From Flavobacterium aquatile LMG 4008 = ATCC 11947 (GTDB lineage: Bacteria > Bacteroidota > Bacteroidia > Flavobacteriales > Flavobacteriaceae): DNA of 64,000 nt. The first letter of the stretch is position 1. Each line of letters starts with the position of its first letter. Shown here in pieces: positions 15,790 to 23,630 of the stretch. The DNA lies in the NCBI RefSeq assembly GCF_000757385.1, contig NZ_JRHH01000002.1:1-64000 (forward strand), given 5' to 3'. Position numbers and translations under genes: made by a program. The notes beneath the pieces are model-generated. The model had not been told where the DNA came from and did no database searches. It saw nothing but the letters and a program-made list of their open reading frames with translations.

Positions 15790-17952
15790 TTAAAATTTGT
15801 ATGTTAATCCAGCGGTTAAACTTCTTAAACGTTGCGGTGTAATGGTTGACCAACCTGAAAAATACTTTTCATTTAAAATGTTATTTACTTTTAATGCAAT
15901 GTTGAACTTATCAGTATTATAAGATAACGCTGAATTCAAAATGGTGTAATCTGGTAATTTGAAAGTTCCAGTGTTTTTTCTGTGTAAAACTTGATATTCA
16001 CTTGCATAGTTTCCACCAAATCCAAATCCAAATCCTTTTAATTTTCCATCGGTGAAAGCATAGTTTGCCCAAAAATTTACTAACGCTCTTGGTCCAGCTT
16101 CTTCTGGTCTTAGACCTAAATAAGAATCATCAATAATATCTCTTGTGACTTCGCTGTCATTATAACTGTAACCTGCAATTACGTTTAAACCTTTTATAGG
16201 ATTGGCAGTAAAACTTATCTCCACACCGTTACTATTTACTTCGCCTCCTTGGATAGTGCTAATAAATGTTACAGGATCAGTCATTACTTTATCTTTAACA
16301 TCGATGTTGTAATAACTAATTGTTGCTGAAATAATTTCTTTGTAAAGATTTGTTTTTAAACCAAATTCATATTGGTTGGCGTGTTCTGGTTTGAAACTTT
16401 TGTAGGTTGTATTGTCAGCTTGAATTGCTGGTGCGATGTTTTTAAATCCGTTCATGTAATTACCAAAAACGGAAACTTTGTTTTCAATTATTTGATAAAC
16501 AGCTCCAAATTTTGGTGAAACCGCCGTTTGATTAAAGCTTTCTTCAGTTTTGTTGATAAATCTATCAACTCTAACACTTGCCATAACTGATAATTTATCA
16601 GTAATATTCAATACATCTGAAACGTAAGCACTAATTACTTCATTTTCAGAATTTGAAATACCAGCATAAGATCCTTCTAGAATCGTATCAACTGCATTTT
16701 GGCTTAACTCTGTATTACTAACTTCTCCAGAAATAGGATCTGCATATATGTCAGTTTGATTTGCTAACGAAACTGTTCCAAATCCTCTCCAACCAGCATT
16801 GGCATTTCTTTGATTTAAGTTTAGATAATCAAAACCTACGACCATTCGGTTTCTTAGATTTCCAATTTTGAAATCACCAATAAAGTTTTGTTGGATATCT
16901 GTTCCTTGCGTTTGAGAATTGGCTTTTGAAATAAATCTTGTAAATTCATCACCATTTCCTACATCGTATAAATAGTGGTAGTAACCATTTGTTTTGGCGC
17001 TGCTTCGAGATAAAACTGTTTGTGATGTCCATTCTTTAGATAATTTATAGAACATTTGAGCTTGCATATTAAACGTTGGATTGCTCATAGTTAACTCGTT
17101 TGTAGTGTATGAGTTGTTATAGTTTTGTTCAAACAAGTCCATTGAAAAGAAGGATAAATCAACATTTCTATTTAAGAAAATCATTGGAGCATTTGCCGAA
17201 GTTCTGTTAGTAAATTCGGTATTTATCAGGAACGAAAGTTTATCATTTACGTTGTAACTCAATGATGGTGCAACAAAAAACGATTTTGAAAAACCTGCGT
17301 CTTGAAATGAATCTTCATTTTGATGAGCAGAAGTTACTCGAAGCGAAACGTCTTTATTTAACGGAATATTTACATCGGCAGTAATTCTATCAAGACCATA
17401 AGTTCCTGCATTATAACTTATTTCACCGCCAAAAGTAGAATATGGCTTTTTGGTAACAATATTAATTAGTCCGCCATATGATATTAAACTACTACCATAC
17501 AAAGTTCCCGATGGACCTTTTATCACCTCAATATTATCAACATTAATTGGATCAATTGCACCATTGTTTAATCCTGGCAAACCATTGATCATTGTAGGTT
17601 GTACTGCAAAACCGCGCATTGAATAATATTCGGCTCCATCGCCACCACGACCTGTAGATTCCCATAGACGCGTTATTCCAGTTGCATTTTTTAAAGCATC
17701 ATTAAAGTTTGTAACCACTTGTTCTTTTAATAATTCGCTTGTAACGGTATTGTAAACTTGTGGGTTTTCAATATTGTTTAAAGGCATTTTAGAAACAGTG
17801 GTACTTTTCTCTCTTTTGTATTTGTATTTGTTGGAATTGATAATTACTTCCTTCAATACTTGAGTAGAATCTTTCTTCTTCTCATTATTTTCTTGTGCAT
17901 AATTGGAAAGGGTAACCAATAGCATTGCGGCAACAATTGTAAATTTATTCAT
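15790..17952 (-). CDS. TonB-dependent siderophore receptor, iron module 2
   Basis: A 720-aa outer-membrane receptor with a signal peptide (cleaved after LSNYAQ, about residue 19), a short linker rich in Lys, a plug domain at about 65-180 (NFNDALKNATGITRLWEST, then VDNIEVIKGPSGTLYGSS) and a barrel ending in LRSLTAGLTYKF. It belongs to the siderophore-receptor class rather than the SusC class. The gene starts a two-gene operon with the PepSY protein at 14530. Two palindromic sites upstream, shared with receptor 1, suggest joint regulation by iron. The ligand cannot be told from sequence. Confidence 0.92.
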   Translation of the reverse strand: MNKFTIVAAMLLVTLSNYAQENNEKKKDSTQVLKEVIINSNKYKYKREKSTTVSKMPLNNIENPQVYNTVTSELLKEQVVTNFNDALKNATGITRLWESTGRGGDGAEYYSMRGFAVQPTMINGLPGLNNGAIDPINVDNIEVIKGPSGTLYGSSLISYGGLINIVTKKPYSTFGGEISYNAGTYGLDRITADVNIPLNKDVSLRVTSAHQNEDSFQDAGFSKSFFVAPSLSYNVNDKLSFLINTEFTNRTSANAPMIFLNRNVDLSFFSMDLFEQNYNNSYTTNELTMSNPTFNMQAQMFYKLSKEWTSQTVLSRSSAKTNGYYHYLYDVGNGDEFTRFISKANSQTQGTDIQQNFIGDFKIGNLRNRMVVGFDYLNLNQRNANAGWRGFGTVSLANQTDIYADPISGEVSNTELSQNAVDTILEGSYAGISNSENEVISAYVSDVLNITDKLSVMASVRVDRFINKTEESFNQTAVSPKFGAVYQIIENKVSVFGNYMNGFKNIAPAIQADNTTYKSFKPEHANQYEFGLKTNLYKEIISATISYYNIDVKDKVMTDPVTFISTIQGGEVNSNGVEISFTANPIKGLNVIAGYSYNDSEVTRDIIDDSYLGLRPEEAGPRALVNFWANYAFTDGKLKGFGFGFGGNYASEYQVLHRKNTGTFKLPDYTILNSALSYNTDKFNIALKVNNILNEKYFSGWSTITPQRLRSLTAGLTYKF

Positions 17953-17954
17953 TC

Positions 17955-17977
17955 TTATTTAGATTAATTAAAAATAA
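17955..17977 (-). promoter_or_regulatory. Operator-like palindrome B1, receptor 2
   Basis: TTATTTA at 17955-17961 with AAATAA at 17972-17977, beside the receptor 2 start codon. Counterpart of A1 at 14344-14366. Confidence 0.5.
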
Positions 17978-18013
17978 TGGCAAATATAATTTGCTGTTTT
18001 GAATTTACAAAAC

Positions 18014-18036
18014 TTATTTAGACTAAATATAAATAA
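18014..18036 (-). promoter_or_regulatory. Operator-like palindrome B2, receptor 2
   Basis: TTATTTA (18014-18020), a 9-bp spacer and TAAATAA (18030-18036). Counterpart of A2 at 14416-14438, with one base changed in the spacer. It lies about 60 bp upstream of receptor 2. Confidence 0.55.
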
Positions 18037-18089
18037 TTAACAATTGTTTCTTTTTAAGTGATTGGTTTTCTGAAAAATAGAAATAAAAA

Positions 18090-18116
18090 AAACCTTGAAA
18101 AATTAATTCAAGGTTT
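18090..18116 (-). terminator. Terminator of the tandem lipoprotein genes
   Basis: AAACCTTGAA (18090-18099) pairs with TTCAAGGTTT (18107-18116), with a U-run on the minus strand. It ends the transcript of the two lipoprotein genes at 18138-19135 and resembles the terminator at 14492. Confidence 0.85.
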
Positions 18117-18137
18117 AAGGTATTTAATTATAGAAGT

Positions 18138-18644
18138 TTATTCTGTTGCTTGCGATATAGTGTAGGTTTCGCTACTTTTTTTACCTTTTATAATGCCAGA
18201 AATTGTAGTTTTTACGCTTTTATCTTTATTTAGTTGGTAAGAAATTTTGTTAGGATATTCGTGCTTAGGGTTTGTAAAAACAAGCAAACTATCTTTTTCC
18301 TCCATTTTTTGAAAAGGAACCGATTCATCTTTATTTTCGCCTTTAATAGTAGTTCGATAAATTAAATAGTCACCATCTTGCATCAATTCCATCGACTCTC
18401 TGTGAATAGTATCTTTTTCGTTAATTATAAAATAAGAAGTTCCTGTAAATGTGCTATCATCTATTGCAATCCAATTTTCTTTCAAAACACCTATGCTGTC
18501 TTTTTTCTCCCATTCGCCAAGTAAGAAATTGGCTTTGCTTAATTCTTCATATTCTTTAATTTCTTTACCATTAGCGTCATACTTTTTACAAGAATGCAAA
18601 AATAATACTGCAGAAACGACAACTATAAAATGTAACTTTTTCAT
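18138..18644 (-). CDS. DUF6265-like lipoprotein, tandem copy 2
   Basis: A 168-aa lipoprotein: signal peptide with lipobox ending FLHSC (Cys about residue 19), then a lipocalin-like beta domain. Landmarks are FLLGEWEKK, a repeated Thr/Ser-rich strand pattern, VFTNPKHEYPNKISYQ and the closing SETYTISQ. The next gene upstream (18662) encodes a paralogue with the same landmarks, so this is a tandem duplication. The family resembles DUF6265, whose function is unknown. The two genes share one terminator and lie 17 bp apart, so they form an operon. Confidence 0.75.
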   Translation of the reverse strand: MKKLHFIVVVSAVLFLHSCKKYDANGKEIKEYEELSKANFLLGEWEKKDSIGVLKENWIAIDDSTFTGTSYFIINEKDTIHRESMELMQDGDYLIYRTTIKGENKDESVPFQKMEEKDSLLVFTNPKHEYPNKISYQLNKDKSVKTTISGIIKGKKSSETYTISQATE

Positions 18645-18661
18645 TCTTTTGTGATGTAAAA

Positions 18662-19135
18662 TTATTGTTTTCTACTCATCGGAAATGATTCTGTTATTTT
18701 TTTTCCGTCTTTTAAACCAAAAATTTCAGCAACAATACTGTCTTTCGAAACTTTAGAATAGGTTATTTTAGATGGATAATCGTGATTTGGATTTTCAAAA
18801 ACAAGTTTATCATTATCAGATGAGGTTAAATAAAACGAAACGGCTTGGTCTTTATTTTGTCCTTTAACAGAAACATTGTAAAAAACAGAATCATTTTTTT
18901 GTTCCAAACTCACATTTTCGTAGAAAACTGTATCTTGTTCAATAACTACAATACTTAATCCAGAATAAACACTGTCATTTTTTTTGGTCCAGATTTCTCT
19001 AAAACTTCCTTCATCACTAGCATTTTCCCAGTCACCGATAAACCAATTTGCTTCTTCAATTTGAGATTTATTTTTACACGATTGTAAAATTGAAAATAGT
19101 ATGAATATGGTTAAAATTGGTTTAATGGATTTCAT
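18662..19135 (-). CDS. DUF6265-like lipoprotein, tandem copy 1
   Basis: A 157-aa lipoprotein with lipobox Cys at about residue 20 (SILQSCKNKS). Landmarks match the neighbour at 18138: FIGDWENAS against FLLGEWEKK, VFENPNHDYPSKITY against VFTNPKHEYPNKISY, and KKITESFPMS against KSSETYTIS. Identity appears moderate, so the duplication is not recent. Probably an outer-membrane or periplasmic lipid-anchored protein of lipocalin-like fold; function not known. Confidence 0.75.
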   Translation of the reverse strand: MKSIKPILTIFILFSILQSCKNKSQIEEANWFIGDWENASDEGSFREIWTKKNDSVYSGLSIVVIEQDTVFYENVSLEQKNDSVFYNVSVKGQNKDQAVSFYLTSSDNDKLVFENPNHDYPSKITYSKVSKDSIVAEIFGLKDGKKITESFPMSRKQ

Positions 19136-19179
19136 GTTTTTATTTTAAGATTATACAATATTATGAAAATTATGGCAAC

Positions 19180-19261
19180 TAGCCCAGATAGAAGCGAAAA
19201 TCCTTTTATCTCGTTTTTTTAAACGAGATAAAAGATTGTAGTGAATAGCTGGAAATAGCTT
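19180..19261 (+). repeat. Intergenic hairpin repeat, copy C
   Basis: TAGCCCAGATAGAAGC leads into a perfect 13-bp stem (19204-19216 with 19221-19233, loop TTTT) and then GATTGTAGTGAATAGCTGG. Flanks agree with copies A and B while the stem sequence is different. It lies between the lipoprotein genes and prfA. Confidence 0.7.
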
Positions 19262-19331
19262 CTAAAAAAAAGAAAATGAATTGGTTTGATTGTGTTTTTA
19301 AAAAATGTGTTTAATTTCTGTTAACTCACTA

Positions 19332-19361
19332 TTGATTACTGAACACTTTTTAGTAATTTTG
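19332..19361 (+). promoter_or_regulatory. prfA promoter
   Basis: TTG at 19332-19334 and TAATTTTG at 19354-19361 are separated by 19 bp, a full match to the Bacteroidota promoter consensus. The -7 box ends 22 bp before the ATG. Confidence 0.75.
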
Positions 19362-19383
19362 CACTCCAAATAAAGAATACAAA

Positions 19384-20457
19384 ATGTTAGAAAGACTTCA
19401 ATATGTAAAACAGCGTTTCGATGAGATTTCGGATTTGATTATTCAACCCGACGTAATCAGCGATCAAAAGCGTTATGTTCAACTGAATCAAGAATATAAA
19501 GGTTTAAAAAACCTGATGGAGAAGCGTGATGAATATGTAACTCTTGATGCTAATATTAAAGAAGCTAACGAAATTTTAGCCGATGGAAGTGATGCAGAAA
19601 TGGTTGAAATGGCCAAGATGCAACTTGACGAAGCGAAAGGTCGTTTGCCAGAATTAGAAGAAGAAATTAAGTTTTTATTAATTCCGAAAGATCCAGAAGA
19701 TGCGAAGAATGTAATGGTTGAAGTTCGTGCCGGAACAGGTGGCGATGAAGCATCAATCTTTGCTGGAGATTTGTTTAGAATGTATACTAAGTACTGTGAA
19801 GCGCGTGGATGGAGAACTTCGGTTGTTGATATGAATGAAGGAACTTCTGGCGGATTTAAAGAGGTGATTTTCGAAGTTACTGGTGAAGATGTTTATGGAA
19901 CTTTAAAATTTGAAGCTGGTGTTCACCGTGTGCAACGTGTTCCTCAAACCGAAACTCAAGGTCGTGTTCACACTTCTGCAGCAACAGTTATGGTATTACC
20001 AGAAGCTGAAGAATTTGATGTACAAATTGATATGAACGATGTTCGTGTAGATTTTTTCTGTTCGTCTGGACCTGGAGGACAATCTGTAAATACTACCAAA
20101 TCGGCGGTTCGTTTAACACACATTCCAACTGGTTTAGTGGCACAATGTCAAGATCAGAAATCGCAACATAAGAATAAAGATAAGGCATTAAACGTTTTAC
20201 GTTCAAGATTATACGAACAAGAATTGGCTAAGAAAGAAGCAGAAGATGCTACAAAACGTACTTCTCAAGTAAGTTCTGGTGACCGTTCAGCTAAAATTAG
20301 AACTTACAACTATGCTCAAGGTCGTGTAACCGATCATAGAATTGGATTAGATGTATTTGATATGGATGGTGTAATGAATGGAAAAATTCAGAAATTTGTT
20401 GACGAACTTCAATTAGTTAACAACATGGAAAAGCTTAAAGAAAGCGAAGTTTTTTAA
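19384..20457 (+). CDS. prfA: Peptide chain release factor 1 (RF1)
   Basis: A 357-aa class I release factor that recognises UAA and UAG and triggers peptide release on the ribosome. The GGQ catalytic loop is at residues 231-233 (in [10 protein letters not shown]), and its Gln is the site methylated by PrmC. The codon-reading tripeptide is PQT at 187-189, the PxT form that separates RF1 from RF2 (SPF). The N-terminal helical domain, the core and the closing helix are all present at normal length. It has its own promoter and terminator, so it is monocistronic here. Confidence 0.97.
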   Translation: MLERLQYVKQRFDEISDLIIQPDVISDQKRYVQLNQEYKGLKNLMEKRDEYVTLDANIKEANEILADGSDAEMVEMAKMQLDEAKGRLPELEEEIKFLLIPKDPEDAKNVMVEVRAGTGGDEASIFAGDLFRMYTKYCEARGWRTSVVDMNEGTSGGFKEVIFEVTGEDVYGTLKFEAGVHRVQRVPQTETQGRVHTSAATVMVLPEAEEFDVQIDMNDVRVDFFCSSGPGGQSVNTTKSAVRLTHIPTGLVAQCQDQKSQHKNKDKALNVLRSRLYEQELAKKEAEDATKRTSQVSSGDRSAKIRTYNYAQGRVTDHRIGLDVFDMDGVMNGKIQKFVDELQLVNNMEKLKESEVF

Positions 20458-20476
20458 TTTAAACATATAGAATTAT

Positions 20477-20504
20477 AAAAGCCAAACAATTATGTTTGGC
20501 TTTT
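20477..20504 (+). terminator. prfA terminator
   Basis: AAAAGCCAAACA (20477-20488) pairs with TGTTTGGCTTTT (20493-20504), followed by more T residues. Confidence 0.9.
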
Positions 20505-20540
20505 TTTATACATACAATTTGATATTTTGTGAAAGATAAA

Positions 20541-20569
20541 AACCAGCGAAAATAAATTCCGCTGGCTTT
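20541..20569 (-). terminator. Terminator of the leftward stress cluster
   Basis: AACCAGCGAA (20541-20550) pairs with TTCCGCTGG and following bases (20557-20566), with A-run to the left giving U residues in leftward transcripts. It ends the gene at 20600. Confidence 0.75.
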
Positions 20570-20599
20570 CCCCAATTTAAACAAAATTCAAACTTAACC

Positions 20600-21262
20600 T
20601 TATTTTTTTGCCGTAGCATTTTCGTTAGATTTCGCTCCCATTCTGTTTATAGTAAACATTGGAGCAAATTTTAATTTTAACATAGCAATTTTTCTATTGT
20701 CTGAACTAGTTAAACCTTCATTTTCAATCGTGTTTTTTCTAGTGTCTAATGCTTCATAGAGCATTTTAATTTCATCCCAATCTTCTCTTGAGTAAGCGTC
20801 TTTATAAGTTGAAACGGTTGATACAAAATGATCGTAAACAGCAAGTATATTGTCTTTATTTACCCATTCAAACTTAAAATTATCACTTACATAATCCGCT
20901 CCAAAAAGAACTTTCTTTTCTTTCAAATCTTCATTGTTAGCATCAAGAATTACCTTTTTCTCTATGATTAAGATTTTGAAGTTTTCATATCTTGCTTCTG
21001 CTTCGTTGATTTTTTTATCGATGGCAGTTTTGTTCTCAAGTTTATCTACTTCAGTATTTAACTGATTTGTTTTTTTATCGTAAATTTTTTCAATTTCGTT
21101 CCATTTAGCTGCTGCTTCATCTGAAGGTATAGCCGCAACCGAATCTACAAATCGAATGTAGTTATCGGTAAGCTGTTCTGCTTTTTTTTCTTGTTCACTT
21201 GTGCATGACACGAAAGCTAATAAAATTGTAAGTAATCCAGTTGCTTTAATTAACTTTTTCAT
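20600..21262 (-). CDS. Hypothetical lipoprotein with coiled-coil-like region
   Basis: A 220-aa lipoprotein. The lipobox is LAFVSC (Cys about residue 20). The mature part is highly charged and helical, with a Lys/Glu-rich stretch (about 60-110) likely to form a coiled coil. A conserved-looking AYSREDWDEIKMLYEAL follows near residue 155. I do not recognise a characterised family; similar proteins annotated DUF6565 sit in comparable stress loci of flavobacteria, from memory. It lies 12 bp after the beta-barrel gene at 21275, so they are probably co-transcribed. Confidence 0.68.
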   Translation of the reverse strand: MKKLIKATGLLTILLAFVSCTSEQEKKAEQLTDNYIRFVDSVAAIPSDEAAAKWNEIEKIYDKKTNQLNTEVDKLENKTAIDKKINEAEARYENFKILIIEKKVILDANNEDLKEKKVLFGADYVSDNFKFEWVNKDNILAVYDHFVSTVSTYKDAYSREDWDEIKMLYEALDTRKNTIENEGLTSSDNRKIAMLKLKFAPMFTINRMGAKSNENATAKK

Positions 21263-21274
21263 TAGATTTTTTTT

Positions 21275-21805
21275 TTACAACTTGAAACCGTATGCTATTC
21301 TTAAAGAGATTAGTCCTAATCCAGTATCAACAGAAGCTCCATCTAATACAGGAAAGTCATTGAAATGTTCGTATCTTAAACTGATATCTATTGCACTTGT
21401 TGCATATCCAATAGTTGGACTTAATATAAGTGATGTTTTATCGTATCCATTAGTAACAGCGAATGCTGCACCAACTTCACCCATTAAATACAATTGATCT
21501 TTAAGAACAAATGCTTTAAAACCAGCTTTTGCAGGAATATATCCTAAATCATTATCATCACCAGAAACAAAAAAGTTGCTAAAACCTGTAGTAAATGTGA
21601 TTGAATATTTTTTTGATAAATCATATTGTAACCTTGCATCAGCACCTAAATTAAAATCATACGGATCGTCTAATGGAAGTCCACCACTAATACCAATTCC
21701 CAAACGGAATCCTTGATCATAATTTTTTTCAGCTTCTTGAGCACTTGTTGTAATAGTAAAAGCTACAGCCATTACTGTAAGGATTGATTTTATTAAGTTT
21801 TTCAT
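21275..21805 (-). CDS. Outer membrane beta-barrel protein
   Basis: A 176-aa protein with a signal peptide (cleavage near TTSAQ, about residue 22) and alternating hydrophobic beta strands typical of an eight-strand barrel. The C-terminus LISLRIAYGFKL, ending in a hydrophobic residue after an aromatic, suits outer-membrane assembly. It is probably a small OmpA-like or OmpW-like barrel of structural or stress role. It lies between the YtxH gene (19 bp upstream) and the lipoprotein gene, all leftward. Confidence 0.8.
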   Translation of the reverse strand: MKNLIKSILTVMAVAFTITTSAQEAEKNYDQGFRLGIGISGGLPLDDPYDFNLGADARLQYDLSKKYSITFTTGFSNFFVSGDDNDLGYIPAKAGFKAFVLKDQLYLMGEVGAAFAVTNGYDKTSLILSPTIGYATSAIDISLRYEHFNDFPVLDGASVDTGLGLISLRIAYGFKL

Positions 21806-21824
21806 GTTTTCAGTTTTTTATGTT

Positions 21825-22124
21825 TTAAAGTATGTTTGATTTATTGATTTGCTTTATGTTATCAAGATTTGATTTTTCTTCCTGTAAAATTTCTTTCGCA
21901 TCAGCAATTACATCTTGAGTTTCATTTTTTAAACTGCTTACAGTTTGAGATATTTTGTCAGAAATTCTGCAAGCAGTATCCTTTAAACTATCTTTTAAAT
22001 CATGACTTTTGTCACTGATTTTTTTTCTCGTTTCGCTTCCTTTTGCTGGTGCAAATAAAACTCCTAAAGCTGCTCCTACGGCAACTCCACCAAGTAATCC
22101 TATTATTAAATTTTTATCTTTCAT
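21825..22124 (-). CDS. YtxH domain protein
   Basis: A 99-aa protein with one N-terminal transmembrane segment rich in Gly and Ala (LIIGLLGGVAVGAALGVLFAP), followed by AKGSETRKKISD, the signature of the YtxH family, and then a long amphipathic helix with heptad-like Lys/Asp/Val pattern. The family is stress-linked in Bacillus (general stress genes). Here it sits in a cluster with CsbD, Dps and lmo0937-like genes, which fits. Confidence 0.88.
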   Translation of the reverse strand: MKDKNLIIGLLGGVAVGAALGVLFAPAKGSETRKKISDKSHDLKDSLKDTACRISDKISQTVSSLKNETQDVIADAKEILQEEKSNLDNIKQINKSNIL

Positions 22125-22157
22125 AGCATTTTTTTTAAGATTAAACTTTTTAAAGAA

Positions 22158-22310
22158 TTATACTCCGCGACCTCTAATTAATCGTAATAATATTGCTATA
22201 ACTGCTATCACTAAAAGGATGTGAATGATGCTACCTGCACTGTATACGAAAAATCCTAAAGCCCAAAGGATCACTAAAATTATTGCGATTGTGTAAAGTA
22301 AATTTTGCAT
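22158..22310 (-). CDS. lmo0937 family small membrane protein
   Basis: A 50-aa protein (start MQNLLYTIAI, end IRGRGV). It has two hydrophobic helices separated by GFFVYSAGSIIH, which matches the pattern of the lmo0937 family of very small membrane proteins of unknown function. These occur near stress genes in many bacteria. It is 33 bp upstream of the YtxH gene and immediately downstream of the tandem promoters at 22365 and 22479, so it is probably the first gene of this transcript. Confidence 0.85.
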   Translation of the reverse strand: MQNLLYTIAIILVILWALGFFVYSAGSIIHILLVIAVIAILLRLIRGRGV

Positions 22311-22364
22311 GATGTTGATTTTTTAAATTAATATTGGTTGAATATATCTTGTTGTTATAGATTT

Positions 22365-22380
22365 TCTACATTACAAAGTT
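22365..22380 (-). promoter_or_regulatory. Tandem promoter copy, proximal
   Basis: On the minus strand the 16-mer AACTTTGTAATGTAGA contains a near-consensus -7 box. An identical 16-mer stands 114 bp upstream at 22479-22494. Both are followed by TATAAC within 20 bp. It drives the lmo0937-YtxH transcript by position. Apart from these copies and repeated GTTATA words, 22311-22570 shows nothing else. Confidence 0.55.
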
Positions 22381-22478
22381 CCAATTTTACTGATATTTAG
22401 TTGTTATATCATTTTACAAAATCGTTATAGAATTTTCATCTATTGAACTTGTAAATCTTGAAAAAGAACGTGTTATAA

Positions 22479-22494
22479 TCTACATTACAAAGTT
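22479..22494 (-). promoter_or_regulatory. Tandem promoter copy, distal
   Basis: Identical to the 16-mer at 22365-22380. It is preceded on the minus strand by TTGC and followed by TTATAACACG. Two equal promoter-like blocks before one small-gene operon suggest strong or dual-start expression. Confidence 0.5.
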
Positions 22495-22573
22495 GCAACA
22501 GATTTGAAATTATTGTGTTATAGGATGTTTATAAATAATTACAGAATTTCCATATGAAAGTTATTTAAACAAA

Positions 22574-22597
22574 AAAACTCTCGTTACGGAGAGTTTT
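22574..22597 (-). terminator. Terminator of yihY gene
   Basis: AAAACTCTC (22574-22582) pairs with GAGAGTTTT (22589-22597), loop GTTACG, with U residues following on the minus strand. It separates the yihY transcript from the lmo0937 promoters. Confidence 0.85.
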
Positions 22598-22620
22598 GTT
22601 TCTTATTCTATAAAATAAAT

Positions 22621-23619
22621 TTATTTTTCTGAAGGGTTTGCTTTATTAACCTTTATTTCTATTTCATCTGCTTTTTTTAATTCTTTAATTTCTTCATCTG
22701 CTTTTTGAACTGTTTTAGAATCGGTTGGAACTTCAACAACTTGAACTAATTCTGCAAATTCTAAAGGTTTTATTGGAGAGGCAAATTTTACAGCATAACA
22801 TTTAGAAAATTCGGCCCCAAAATATAAAATTACGGAAGAGTAATATACCCAAATCATTAAGACAACTAACGATCCAGCAGTTCCATACATTGATGAAATA
22901 TTGGATTTAGAAATATAATAGGAAATTAAAAACTTACCAACCATGAATAAAACTGCAGTTGTAATGGAAGCTACTTTTACTTGTTTCCAGGCGATTTTGG
23001 CATCGGGCAGAATTGTGAAAATAGATCCAAAAAGCATTGTAATAACTGCTGTGGTTAATAACGTTGTTGCAATATTCATTAAATAAACGCCAACTGTCGA
23101 GAATTCAGAAAATAATTTATCATTTGCAAAATCCAACAATGCAGAAAATCCTAACGATACCAGAAGAATAAATCCTAAACTTCCAATAACACCAAAGGAT
23201 AGCAATCTTGATTTTAGATACAACCAAAATCCCGATTTAATCTTAGGTCTAATTCCCCAAATAGTATTTATAGAATCTTGAATTTCGGCGAAAACCGATG
23301 TTGCTCCTATAATTAAGATTACAATACCAACAATTCCTGCAATATGGCTATCATTAGAAATTGTCAAACCTTTTATCATCAATTGCAATTGTTGTGCTGC
23401 ATTTGGACCGATAAAACTATTGGTTTGATTGTAAATAGCACCTTCAATTGCTTCACGACCTAAAAAAATATCGCATAAAAATAAAACAACTAATAATAAT
23501 GGTGCCATTGAAAATACAGTCGTATAAGCCAAAGCAGCACTCATTTTAAGTATTTTATGCTCAAAAAAACCGGCAAAAGTATCTTTTAAAACTTGTATAA
23601 TGGTTTTAAATTTGGACAT
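22621..23619 (-). CDS. YihY/virulence factor BrkB family membrane protein
   Basis: A 332-aa inner-membrane protein of the YihY family (once misnamed ribonuclease BN). Six hydrophobic segments lie between residues 25 and 265. Signature parts are SAALAYTTVFSMAPLL, SINTIWGIRPK and a central FTILPDAKIAWKQVKVA. The C-terminal 60 residues are a charged cytosolic tail. Function is unknown; a transport role is likely by fold. It begins 11 bp after the histidine kinase gene, so they are in one operon. Confidence 0.9.
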   Translation of the reverse strand: MSKFKTIIQVLKDTFAGFFEHKILKMSAALAYTTVFSMAPLLLVVLFLCDIFLGREAIEGAIYNQTNSFIGPNAAQQLQLMIKGLTISNDSHIAGIVGIVILIIGATSVFAEIQDSINTIWGIRPKIKSGFWLYLKSRLLSFGVIGSLGFILLVSLGFSALLDFANDKLFSEFSTVGVYLMNIATTLLTTAVITMLFGSIFTILPDAKIAWKQVKVASITTAVLFMVGKFLISYYISKSNISSMYGTAGSLVVLMIWVYYSSVILYFGAEFSKCYAVKFASPIKPLEFAELVQVVEVPTDSKTVQKADEEIKELKKADEIEIKVNKANPSEK

Positions 23620-23630
23620 AGTTACTGTTT

